From Apium graveolens (taxonomy: Eukaryota; Streptophyta; Magnoliopsida; Apiales; Apiaceae), in NCBI RefSeq assembly GCF_009905375.1, contig NC_133656.1, positions 234,927,111-234,991,110 of the forward strand: 64,000 bases of DNA, given 5' to 3'. The translations under genes were made by a program, and so were the position numbers. Shown in pieces: positions 37,578 to 48,472 of the stretch (the stretch's first letter is position 1; every line of letters begins with the position of its first letter). Below the pieces are notes generated by a model. That model was not told the origin of the DNA. It searched no databases and saw only the letters and a program-made list of their open reading frames with translations.

Positions 37578-38672
37578 TGTTAGTGTATACTGAAAATATT
37601 TATTTGAAGTATGTACATTTATTTCTCGCCAATTTATTTGAGAATCATTTGAATGTTTACATGTTGTCTAATATTATATATTGTGAACAATCTAGTATCA
37701 AATGGGATACAGAATATTAGATTGTTAAATACGGTTATATAATATAATAAGGTTCACAGCAGAGGTGGTGTTGGACAATCCACTGGTATGGCTGTAGTAT
37801 TATTTAGATTAGTTTATATTGACTAATAAATAATACTAGTATACTTTGTGTATATTGAACAGGATCAAATTTAGAATTGTCCCCTTAATACTGATTAAGA
37901 AGGAGAACTAAGATTCTATGTTATTATTAATGCTTAGGTTCTTAATCCGGAAATAGTAATTGACACGTGTATATTATTTACATGCTTTGATTTATATATG
38001 AAATAATTCTTTTGAATTATATCATTATATTTTGGGTGATGGAATTATATACATGGTGGATATTATTTATTGAAGGAATCCATGTCCTGATAATATTCGG
38101 GTTAATGATGTCCCCTTGAAAGCTCAAAAAGATTTAATTATGTGAAACCCTGCAGGTGGAATTTATTCTGGCATAATTAAATAAAGGTTGAGTGGATGAT
38201 CAAGGATAAAAGATATTAATTAAATAAATTATCAGTAATTTATTTAATTAATGGACATATGATATTTTAAACATGGGAAATTTAATAAGCAAATAATATT
38301 GGAACCGGATTAATTAAATTACGGTATTAGGAAAGGTAGTGCAAATATTAATTATTTAGTGGATTAAATTAATATTTAATTACATTGGGCTAGGCTCAAG
38401 ATGTAATTAGAAGACCCAACCTAATTATCCATGGTCCCTATTGTAGCCTATATATATTCTTATTCTCTTCTTGCTTGGGATTGTGTGAAAACATATTGTA
38501 GCCACCAAGGAGCAAGAAGAGAGGGTAACTTGAGAAGACGGAGGCCACACTTCGCTCAAGGGAATTTGAGAATACAATAGAAGAGTGTGGAATCAACCAT
38601 TAACAAGGTAATCCTCTTTTCGTAATCTTTATCGTAAAACGTAGTAACACCCTAAGTCCGTGGTTCCCAACA
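37578..38672 (+). repeat. 5' LTR of copia C
   Basis: TGTTAGTGTATACTG... to ...GGTTCCCAACA. A TATA-like 'gcctatatatattc' near 38444-38460, followed by the transcribed leader ending in the primer site, suggests the promoter. Ends and length equal those of the 3' LTR. Confidence 0.95.
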
Positions 38673-38674
38673 AT

Positions 38675-38687
38675 TGGTATCAAGAGC
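38675..38687 (+). other. Primer-binding site of copia C
   Basis: TGGTATCAAGAGC lies two bases after the LTR. It resembles the initiator-Met tRNA complement TGGTATCAGAGC with one extra A. Confidence 0.75.
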
Positions 38688-38820
38688 TTGGTAATGGGTT
38701 CTACGTTTTATGATATATTGTCCATGTCGTAATTATATATGCGTGTATATAATGTTTTGCTTGTATTAGTTTTCATGCAGGTTGTTAATCCACTATTATG
38801 GCCATGTATATTTTAATTAT

Positions 38821-38910
38821 GTGTTTGGATCCCACGTGGTTTAATCGTGGTTAATTTTTGTTTTGGTTTCCACGTGGTTTAATCGTGGTTGTAATTTACA
38901 CGAGGGTTGA
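38821..38910 (+). repeat. Short leader repeat 'cacgtggtttaatcgtggtt'
   Basis: Two near-exact copies of a 20-base phrase (from about 38834 and 38871) and a third diverged copy (from about 38899), each with CACG...CGTG inverted bases. They lie in the untranslated leader of copia C. Confidence 0.7.
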
Positions 38911-39054
38911 TCGTGTTAGAATAGATTTTACAAAATTAGTTTTGTATTAGATCTATTTTTTTTGTAATTGTTCCGGGTATTTTGTAATAGTTATGTGCGA
39001 TCGGAAATCAATTCCGGTAGTTTTTTGTTGCGATGTGCGATTACAAGGAGCTGT

Positions 39055-39228
39055 TGGGGCTGCTGGGGCTGTTGGGGCTGCTGGGGCTGTTGGGGTTGCT
39101 GGGGCTGCGGCTGTTGGGGCTGCTGGGGCTGCTGGGGCTGCTGGGGCCGCTGTGGTAGCTGGGGCTGCTGGGGCTGCTGGGGCCGCTGCGGCAGCTGGGG
39201 CTGCTGGGGCGTCGGGGCGCGCTTGGGG
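39055..39228 (+). repeat. GGGGCTGCT minisatellite with G-quadruplex potential
   Basis: About 17 runs of GGGG, mostly 9 bases apart and separated by CTGCT or CTGTT, lie on the sense strand of the copia C leader. It stands out sharply from the AT-rich surroundings. All three frames on each strand look like low-complexity peptides (Ala/Gly, Trp/Gly/Cys, Ala/Pro), so these readings are not taken as genes. Confidence 0.9.
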
Positions 39229-39631
39229 CAGATTTTTTTTTAGAGCTGGATTTTTTTTAAGGGCCATAATAGTGGAAAATTTATTTTAATTTTTCCATTA
39301 AATTTTAATTATTGCTTTAATTTATTGATTATGTGTGTCGTTAATTATGTGTGTAATTCTTTTAAAATTGCATGTTTAACTTAATTAGGACGACATGGAC
39401 ATAAATTTTATTTATTGCTTTGATTAAATGTTATATGTTGCTAAAATTATGTGTGTATTTTGAATGCATGATTAGACATAATTATAACAACATAGGGCCC
39501 CATTTAATTTTAAAATTCCTCAATTTTAATAAAAAAAATCTAAGTGGGAGAGGGAATTAATATGAAATTAAATCCCATGGTCTCCATTATTGGTTGTAGG
39601 TAATTTAACATAAAGACGAATATAAATTATA

Positions 39632-40097
39632 TATACGTCACTCATCATGGCATGTAATTTATGGTGTCTAGAATGTTATAGAAATTACTAGAACAAACTT
39701 CTTAAATCAATAAATTTTGAAAGGAATAAATACGGATTTTCTTTATTTCTGATTTGGGGCGATTTTGTCAAAAACGGGTTCATCGAACTTGTAAGGCTGT
39801 GGGTTTTAAGCGAGACCGATGTGACTCTTCCACTACCTGGAAATCAAACCATTGATGAATATTGAATTGAAGTATTCTATTCAAGGCAAAATTACGAATA
39901 TTGGAAGGTATACACGCCACCCATCGTGGCGTACCAAGTTCCATAGATTTCAAATAATTTAAGATTTGATGATGGTATACACTTAGCTATGAAAAATAAT
40001 ATAGTCCACCCCAACGTGGCATATTGTTTAGTAATAGGACCGAAGTAACATTTAAACAAAATTAGGTGGTATACATGTCACACATCGTGGCGTACCA
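39632..40097 (+). repeat. Four dispersed leader repeats with a small hairpin
   Basis: Copies at 39632-39656, 39911-39936, 40001-40025 and 40070-40097 share a core like CACnCATCGTGGCGTACCA. The best copy holds CGCCAC and GTGGCG separated by five bases and can form a stem-loop. All precede the gag start, where copia elements keep packaging and dimerisation signals. Confidence 0.6.
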
Positions 40098-40220
40098 GAA
40101 GCTTATGGTGTTTATATGTTAGTGCATTAAATTTTAATAATTGTTAAAGGAATCAATAAATCTTAATAATTAATGCACCCTTATTTATGTGATGTTTTTA
40201 TGCATGATTCTCAGGATAAA

Positions 40221-43200
40221 ATGGGCTTTAATCCACTATTCACCATACTTAAGGATAACAAACTTACCGGACCTAACTATATTGAATGGAAACGAAATTT
40301 GGACATTGTGTTGACTGCTGAGGAGTACAAGTTTTGCACTTATGAACCCAAGCCTGAACAGCCTGCTGTTGATGCTCCTGAAGATGAGAAAGAGTATTAT
40401 AAACGGTGGATTAAGGCTGATGAGATGTCGCGATGTTACATTCTGGCAGCAATGTCGGGTGTTTTGCAGCATCAGCATCAGTCTATGGCCACTGCTTCGG
40501 ATATGCTCTTTAATCTCAAGGAACTTTTTGGAGATCAGAATAGGGCTGCTAGGCAAGTAGCCATGAAGGTTTTAATGAACACTCAGATGGCTGAAGGCAC
40601 ACCTGTAAGGGATCATGTTCTCAAGATGATGTCGCATCTGAATGAGATAGAGATCCTTGGTGCTGAACTTGACGGGGAAACCCAGATTGACATTATCCTT
40701 ATGAGCTTGTCCAAGAGTTTTGAGCAGTTCCGCTTGAATTACAACATGAACAAGAGGCAGTATAGTCTCGCGGAACTGTTGACAGAACTTCAGGCAGCTG
40801 AAGGATTATTTCGGCAGAGTGTTCAAGTGAATGTGGCTGAGAAAGGTTCTTCCTCTAAGCCGAAAGGTATTAAGAAGAAGAAGAAGAAAAAGGCTCAGAC
40901 ACAGAAAGCTGTGAAGGCAGTGGGAGTTCAGGGTGGTGTGAAAAAGCCTAAGGGAAAGTGCTTCAGATGCAAACAGTCAGGTCACTGGAAACAGGATTGT
41001 CCTCTTCCTAAGAAGACAAACAATACTGGTATGTCTCTTTCTCTAGTTACAGAAACATTTATAGCGGCTATATCTACGAGCACTTGGTGTGTAGATACAG
41101 GAGCTACTGATCATGTTTGTAATTCTATGCAGGGGTTCCAACTATCCAGAATGCTTAGAGATGGTGAGATATACGTGTTCATGGGAGATGCTATGAAAGT
41201 AGCAGTAGTTGCAGTAGGAGTTATTCATTTATCTTTTGGTTCTGATAGGATTTTGGTTTTGAACAATTGTCTTTATGTACCTTCTTTTAGAAGGAATTTA
41301 ATTTCAGTTTCTAAACTTGCTTTGGATGGTTATAATGTTTGTTTGGATCGTAATGTTTCTATTATGATGAATAAACGAATTATATGTTCTGGTACATTGC
41401 AAGACAATTTGTATATAATTAATCCTAGTCAACCTGTACTGCAACTGCAATTTAGGGAATTGAACAACACATCTTCTAACTCTATTAAAAGAAAGGAACC
41501 TTCTAGTTTGAACCAAACATATCTTTGGCACTTGAGATTAGGTCATATTAACTTGAGAAGGATTCAAAGACTGGTAGTAGACGAGCCTTTAAGCTCATTG
41601 GCAGTGGAGCCAATTCCAGTTTGTGAATCCTGCTTGGAAGGTAAAATGACTAATAGGCCTTTCAAGGCAAAGGGGAATAGAGCCAAACAAGTATTAGAAT
41701 TGGTTCACTCTGATTTATGTGGACCCATGAATATCCAAGCAAGAGGTGGTTATGAATATTTCGTCACTTTCATTGATGATTATTCTAGATATGGGTACGT
41801 TTATTTGTTGCACCGTAAGTCTGAGTGCTTTGATAAGTTCAAAGAGTACAAAGCTAAAACGGAGAAGCGACTTAATAAAAGTATCAAGTCACTACGATCA
41901 GATCGTGGTGGCGAATACTTGCTTGGAGAATTTAGGGAATATTTATCAAAAAATGGGATAGGTACCCAGTTAACTGCACCAGGCACACCCCAGCAGAACG
42001 GTGTAGCAAAGAGAAGGAACCGGACTCTTTTAGAGAGTGTTAGATCGATGATGAGTTATTCGGATTTACCCAAATCATTTTGGGGACATGCCTTAGAGAC
42101 AGCAGCTTATCTTCTGAACTTAGTACCTTCTAAGTCGGTTCCTAAAACCCCCTTAGAATTGTGGACCGGGGATAAACCGAGTCTAAGACATATTCGAATA
42201 TGGGGTTGTCCAGCACATGTGCTGAACAAGAACGCGACTAAGTTAGAATCTCGTACAGAAGTAAGGTTGTTTGTAGGCTACCCCATGGGAACGAAAGGAT
42301 ATTTATTTTATAGTCCGAAGAATCGGGATGTCATTGTTAGCACCAATGCAAGATTCTTAGAGGAGGAATATATAATGAATCACAAACCTATGAGTAGTGT
42401 CATTTTAGAGGAACTAGTGGGAGGGACAAATAATACCCATGAAGCTGTAGTACAAGTAGAACAACCACAACATAATGTACAACCTGTCACTAATACCGCA
42501 CCAGTGCCTCGTCGTAGTGGGAGGGTTGTTCAACAGCCTGATAGATTCATGTTTTTGGGAGAGTCTTCAGACTTGGTCTCTGGTGAACATGATGATGATC
42601 CCCGTACATACGAAGAGGCAGCACAAGACAAAGATGCAGATCTTTGGCAAAAGGTGATAGAATCTGAGATAGAATCAATGTATTCTAATCAGGTCTGGGA
42701 GCTCGTGGAACTACCCAAAGGTATAAAACCTATTGGATGTAAGTGGATCTACAAGAAAAAGAGGGGATTAGATAAAAAGGTGAAAGCCTGGAAAGCAAGA
42801 CTTGTTGCGAAAGGGTATACTCAGAAAGAAGGTATCGATTATGAGGAAACCTTTTCACCGGTAGTCATGCTTAAGTCAATCCGTATTCTTTTATCTATAG
42901 CAGCTCATCTCGATTATGAGATTTGGCAAATGGATGTCAAGACAGCTTTTCTTAATGGAAGTCTTGAAGAAACCATCTATATGCAGCAACCAAAAGGATT
43001 CATTAAGGAAGGCCAAGAGCATCTGGTATGTAAGCTTAAGAGGTCTATTTATGGACTTAAACAAGCTTCTAGAGACTGGAATATTCGTTTTGATCAGGAA
43101 GTCCAGTCATATGGATTTGATCAAAGTCCAAGCGAATCGTGCGTGTATAAGAAAAGTGAAGGTAATGCAGTGGTTTTTCTAGTACTATATGTAGATGATA

Positions 43201-44168
43201 TTTTACTCATTGGAAACAATGTTGAGATGTTGTCATCAGTAAAGGCATGGTTGTTCAAACAATTTGACATGAAGGACTTAGGTGAAGCGGCATACATCCT
43301 TGGGATCAAAGTTATAAGGGATCGCAAGAAAAGGATGTTGGCTTTATCTCAAGAGCCCTACATTGATGAAGTATTAGCTCGTTTTAACATGCAGAACTCC
43401 AAGAAAGGTTTTTAACCTTTTAAGCATGGAGTTGCTCTATCTAAGAAGCAGTGTCCTTCGACACCTAAGGATATGGAGAGCATGAAAGCAGTTCCTTATG
43501 CTTCAGCATGTGGAAGCTTAATGTATGTTATGTTATGCACGAGGCCTGACATCTGCTTTGCTGTAGGCATGGTTAGTAGATATCAGTCGAACCCAGGTCA
43601 GGAACATTGGAGTGCAGTAAAAACTATACTCAAGTACCTGAGAAGGACTGAGGAGTATATGTTAATTTACAAGGCCTCAGATCTATTTCCTTTGGGATAT
43701 ACTGATTCAGATTTCCAATCAGATAGGGATAAGAGGAAATCAACCTCGGGATATATTTTTACTTTGGGAGGTGGAGCCGTTATATGGAGGAGTGTAAAGC
43801 AGAAATGCATTGCAGACTCCACCATGGAGGCCGAGTACGTGGCGGCCTCTGAGGCTGCCAATGAGGCTGTATGGTTCAGGAACTTTCTTTTGGACTTAGA
43901 TGTGGTACCTAATTTGCCTAGGAGCTTGACGGTGTATTGTGATAACACTGGTGCTGTGGCAAATTCAAAGGAACCGCGAGACCACAAAGCAGCTAAACAT
44001 ATTGAACGTAAGTATCATCTCATACGAGGAATCGTAAAGCGAGGGGATATAGTTGTGGCTCACATATCATCAGAAGACAACCGAGCAGATCCTTTCACAA
44101 AGAGCTTGCCAACCAAGGTTTTTGACAAGCATGTGGAAGCGATAGGAGTCAGATGGATGGACACATAG
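40221..44168 (+). pseudogene. Copia C Gag-Pol polyprotein, one stop codon
   Basis: One frame of 1316 codons interrupted only by TAA at 43413-43415, where the family usually has GFLPF (probably TTA to TAA). I start at ATG 40221 ([14 protein letters not shown]), which begins the gag core. An upstream in-frame ATG at 40173 is possible. In order: UBN2-type gag, a lysine run, CCHC knuckle [14 protein letters not shown] (about 40959), protease [11 protein letters not shown] (about 41085), GAG-pre-integrase HLRLGHIN...CESCLEGK, integrase core with D in HSDLCGP and D in [10 protein letters not shown] with YVDD at 43188-43199, and RNase H (TDSDFQSD, STMEAEY, CDNTGA). The integrase glutamate expected in GVAERRNRT is lysine (codon AAG, 42009-42011). 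It would give particle, protease, integrase and RT but now lacks a full product and an active integrase. Confidence 0.93.
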
Positions 44169-44227
44169 ATTTTTATGTAATAGTGGATTAAATAAACACT
44201 GATGTACATATAGAATATTTTGAGTAT

Positions 44228-44237
44228 AAGTGGGAGA
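44228..44237 (+). other. Polypurine tract of copia C
   Basis: AAGTGGGAGA directly before the 3' LTR (one base gap), the plus-strand primer for reverse transcription. Confidence 0.85.
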
Positions 44238-44238
44238 T

Positions 44239-45333
44239 TGTTAGTGTATACTGAAAATATTTATTTGAAGTATGTACATTTATTTCTGGCCAATTTATTT
44301 GAAAATCATTTGAATGTTTATATGTTGTCTAATATTATATATTGTGAACAATCTAGTATCAAATGGGATACAGAATATTAGATTGTTAAATACAGTTATA
44401 TAATATAATAAGGTTCACAACACAGGTGGTGTTGGACAATCCACTGGTATGGCTGTAGTATTATTTAGATTAGTTTATATTGACTAATAAATAATACCAG
44501 TATACTTTGTGTATATTGAACAGGATCAAATTTAGAATTGTTCCCTTAATACTGATTAAGAAGGAGAACTAAGATTTTATGTTATTATTAATGCTTAGGT
44601 TCTTAATCCGGAAATAGTAATTGACACGTGTATATTATTTACATGCTTTGATTTATATATGAAATAATTCTTTTGAATTATATCATTATATTTTGGGTGA
44701 TGGAATTATATACATGGTGGATATTATTTATTGAAGGAATCCATGTCCTGATAATATTCGGGTTAATGATGTCCCCTTGAAAGCTCAAAAAGATTTAATT
44801 ATGTGAAACCCTGCAGGTGGAATTTATTCTGGCATAATTAAATAAAGGTTGAGTGGATGATCAAGGATAAAAGATATTAATTAAATAAATTATCAGTAAT
44901 TTATTTAATTAATGGACATATGATATTTTAAACATGGGGAATTTAATAAGCAAATAATATTGGAACCGAATTAATTAAATTACGGTATTAGGAAAGGTAG
45001 TGCAAATATTAATTATTTAGTGGATTGAATTAATATTTAATTACATTGGGCTAGGCTCAAGATGTAATTAGAAGGCCCAACCTAATTATCCATGGTCCCT
45101 ATTGTAGCCTATATATATTCTTATTCTCTTCTTGCTTGGGATTGTGTGAAAACATATTGTAGCCACCAAGGAGCAAGAAGAGAGGATAACTTGAGAAGAC
45201 GGAGGCCACACTTCGCTCAAGGGAATTTGGGAATACAATAGAAGAGCGTGGAATCAACCATTAACAAGGTAATCCTCTTTTCGTAATCTTTATCGTAAAA
45301 CGTAGTAACACCCTAAGTCCGTGGTTCCCAACA
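44239..45333 (+). repeat. 3' LTR of copia C
   Basis: Same length as the 5' LTR, with about 16 single-base differences and no indels noticed. Followed by the GATCC duplication, then the rest of the CACTA element. Confidence 0.95.
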
Positions 45334-45779
45334 GATCCTTGTATCATGTTATTATTTTTGTTCTACCATTTTGTAAGAAAAAATTTATATCTGCGCATAT
45401 GTGTTAAATACCATATCCCTTTCTCTATTTGATTACTTTTATATGTCATTTCGCAGTTTCAAGGTTTTAAGATGTTGAGAGCTCTAAACCCATACGATAA
45501 ATTTGTCCATATGCAAGCGACTGAAGATCAAGGGTATTCATCGATACATTACAAGTGACTTATTTTAGAAATTAGTTTTATTTGTTTGATTTTGCAAATA
45601 ATGTAATAAAATTTTGTATTAGGATCTAGGTTCATATAGAGCAAGTCATCTTTACTTACTCAATGATGTAAGAATGTTGGATTTATTTTGTTAATGAAAA
45701 ATTCAATTTTAGTTATTTTAAAAGATTTAGTTTTGGTAATTTTAATGCATTATTAGTGATGTCTAAATAATAATTAATC

Positions 45780-46287
45780 ATTAGTTTGTAAAGCAAAACT
45801 GATGCCAAATAGTTGAGTAGATATCAGATATATACAAAAAATCGATGTCTAATATGATATTGTACATCACTTGGGCTAAACAAAACCGATGTTTTAAATA
45901 TAAATAAACATCAGTTTCAACTGGTGTCCATATTACATTTAGACATCGATATTCATGAAGAGTACTGATGTTTAAGATATATTTACACATCAGTTTTTTT
46001 TCTAAAAATGATGTTTTTGTAGATTTATACTATGTGAGCTATATGTTCAAGTACCTCTAATACTATTAATATAGTGATACAGGGCTAAAACTCATTTTGG
46101 TTATAAGCAAAAAGGATCAATAAACATCAGAAATTATTAAAAATGTGATGTTTAATATGTTCTTAGACATCGGCCAGAAAATGGTGTCTAAGGTGGTGAT
46201 TTTTAACATCACCCACACAGACATCGGTCGAAAAAGTGTTCAGACATCGGTCAAAAACCGATGTTTATTAGCCACTTTCTAGTAGTG
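45780..46287. repeat. CACTA right subterminal and terminal repeats
   Basis: About fifteen ACATC(A/G)GT or ACCGATGT type motifs in both orientations, densest at 46160-46265, where an almost perfect ACATCGGT/ACCGATGT palindrome is seen. The end is the inverted repeat of CACTACTAGAAA. The stretch 45339-45779 before it is CACTA interior without a gene. Confidence 0.85.
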
Positions 46288-46290
46288 TAA

Positions 46291-46783
46291 CATTAAGTTA
46301 AAATATTTTCTCCTCTATAATCCATACTCCACTTTTGAACTACAAAACAAACCCTCTTCGTGTCTATTATTAGGATACTTAAGTTCACAATCCACATCGT
46401 CATTTAAAATTTTAATAAATTATTATAGATAAATATAGTTGTATTATGAAAAACAGATTTAACACTAAATTAATATTTTCTAAATTACAAAAATATGGAT
46501 CCTAATTTACATTTATACAAGTAAATTTATTTGAGAATAAATTTTAAAAAAAGGACATTTTGTTTTCAAAAACAATATGAGAGGAGAAAAGCAGAGGAGT
46601 GAATAAATGAGAGCTGACGTGGATCATATTACAGATATGTAGTGTTTGGCTATATATAGCCAACCAAGAGTGAATTGCTATATTTTTACACAAGAGGAAT
46701 GGTCGGTTGGAGAAGGAAGATTGAGAGAGGTTGGCTATTTTGCATCTTGTCTGCCAACTGTTAGCCAAGGGTTTGATCCCCTT
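46291..46783. other. AT-rich DNA with a MITE-like end
   Basis: 46291-46540 holds nothing recognisable. 46650-46783 contains 'ggttggctatttt' and 'ttggagatgctct' phrases resembling the terminal region of common plant MITEs that begin GAGCATCTCC. The matching other end was not found. No gene. Confidence 0.35.
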
Positions 46784-47723
46784 GGAGATGCTCTAATGTT
46801 GGTGTCCATGAATAATTTTGACTTTGTGTTTTACTTGCATTTGTTGAAAAATATTCTTGGAGTTAATAACAAATTATCATGGGCACTGCAGAGTAATGAT
46901 CAAGATATATTGAATGCGATGAATCTAGTTAATACAACTAGGAGATTATTCAAGAAGATAAAAGTTGGGGGTCATTATTAACTGAAGTTGTTTCATTTTT
47001 TCAGAAACATAATGTTGATGTAATTGACATGAGCCAAAAATATGTTGATCCTAGGAAGTGTTTGCGGATGATAAAAGAATTGACAAATGATTATCACTAT
47101 CATGTTGACAAGTTTATTGATATCTTAAATAAATAAATAAAAGAGACCCTTTTGAAGAAATTGGCACGGGACTTGTTTTGAGTATGTCTTCACTTGATCC
47201 GAAAAATTCATTAGAAGCATATGATCAAGAAAAACTTGTAAGATTTTCCATGTTTTATCCAACTGAATTTTGTGAGGTTAATCTTATGGAACTTGAATGG
47301 TCTCTGTATACTTATTTGAAGATGTTGAAGATGTAGCCATGATCAGAGATTCGAAGAAATTGGAGGTATTTCAGAACTTGCAAAGAAAATTGTGGAAACC
47401 GGAAAGGATTTAGTCCATCCAACAATATATAAACTTTTGAAACTTGCTTTGCTATTGAACTGTAGCAACGGCTGGGGTCGAAAGATCATTCTCTACAATG
47501 AATTTAGTTAAAACTCGGTTACGTAATCGAATAGAAGATGAGTGGTTGAATGATCTTTTAAACACTTACATTGAAAGAGATATCTTTATGACCGTAAAAA
47601 TCGAAGAAAACATGCATCAAACAATTTTAAAATATAAAATCGCGTAAAAGTGTACTTCATCTTTGAAAGTTAATATATATTTTATTTCCCCCTTAAACTA
47701 AATCCTAGATTCGCCGCTAGCTG
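46784..47723 (+). pseudogene. hAT transposase, C-terminal relic
   Basis: Readings in shifting frames give LHLLKNILGVNNKLSWALQ...DQDILNAMNLV, then LLTEVVSFFQKHNVDVIDM, then VATAGVERSFSTMNLVKTRLRNR and WLNDLLNTYIERDIF. The last is the conserved dimerisation region (hATC) of plant TTF-type hAT transposases. Frameshift near 46965, stops near 47133 and 47335, and an insertion near 47455 show it is dead. The sequence 'cctagattcgccgctagctg' near 47704-47723 resembles the hAT terminal repeat. The N-terminal zinc finger and most of the catalytic domain are absent. Confidence 0.85.
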
Positions 47724-48429
47724 CACTCGTGGGTACACAAATGAGGTGGTACCTTTGTGGTACCATTTCAATTTAGAGACCGTCACTATTACGACCACTT
47801 TCTGGAGCATATTGCAAGTGCGGTGACTAAACAATTTTCCCCCAAGGACTCGAGGACGACGGGTGAAAGTGATGATGTATGTTCTCTATAGACTTTGATT
47901 TCCGCACTGGAAATAAAGTTATCACATAGCAGGTAAAAATTAGTTAAACATTTCTCTGGTTACCAAAATATGGGACACAATATTTACTTGATTTGAATTT
48001 TGGGGTAAGTAAGCTTGTTATCGCTTTCAAATTCAGGCTGTTCGCTGACCTACAACATAATTTGTTTAGGTAAATGTTATCTACAGAACTATTTTTTTAT
48101 TTATAGGGCAAAATAAGATTGAAAAGACAAAATTGTCTGTGCATTCACCACTAGAACCACCAAGAAAATGAAGCTCTGGATTTGCTCTTGAAATTAGAAA
48201 GAAGCTCCGGAAAACATTTCCCTTTGTTTAATTTCCTAAATTGATATTTCTTCTAGCAAAATATTATTTACAGGAATGCCGAGTCTATTCTCAAGAAACG
48301 TTGTAAATTTAAGCCAATTTTTGATAACCGTCTATTTTAAAAAGATCAGTGTTAATAGAAACGCGCAACTATATATCTAAACTTGTAAGATAAAATGGGC
48401 TGGGATTTATTGATACAAGAACGGACCTG
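47724..48429. other. Unannotated DNA
   Basis: No coding signal, repeat or inverted-repeat end recognised. The stretch ends with the 17-base target duplication of the LINE at 48430-48446, which overlaps the start of the poly-T run. Confidence 0.5.
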
Positions 48430-48472
48430 ATCTAAAATTCCCAGTTTTTTTTTTTTGATCAAAATGATTTCA

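Larger units (their letters stand above)
37578..45333 (+). mobile_element. Ty1/copia retrotransposon, family C, structurally complete
   Basis: LTRs 37578-38672 and 44239-45333 (1095 bp each), primer site at 38675, long leader, one gag-pol frame 40221-44168, purine tract 44228-44237. A 5-bp duplication GATCC flanks it (37573-37577, 45334-45338). I counted about 16 differences between the LTRs, near 1.5 percent, so the insertion is fairly recent and younger than the CACTA element it sits in. It is disabled by one stop codon in pol and by a substituted integrase catalytic residue. Confidence 0.95.
34601..46287. mobile_element. CACTA (En/Spm) DNA transposon, non-autonomous, interrupted by copia C
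   Basis: Left end CACTACTAGAAA at 34601 and right end ...TTTCTAGTAGTG at 46287 form the terminal inverted repeats. A 3-bp duplication TAA flanks them (34598-34600, 46288-46290). Both subterminal regions are studded with ACATCGGT/ACCGATGT in both orientations, as in CACTA elements where such repeats bind the transposase. Without the copia insertion the element is about 3.9 kb. No transposase reading is visible, so it would depend on another copy. Confidence 0.92.

Noticed and set aside
38953..39289. Ala/Gly-, Ala/Pro- and Trp/Gly/Cys-rich open readings on both strands
   Set aside because: All arise from the 9-base GGGGCTGCT repeat, which is open in several frames. It lies in the untranslated leader of copia C.
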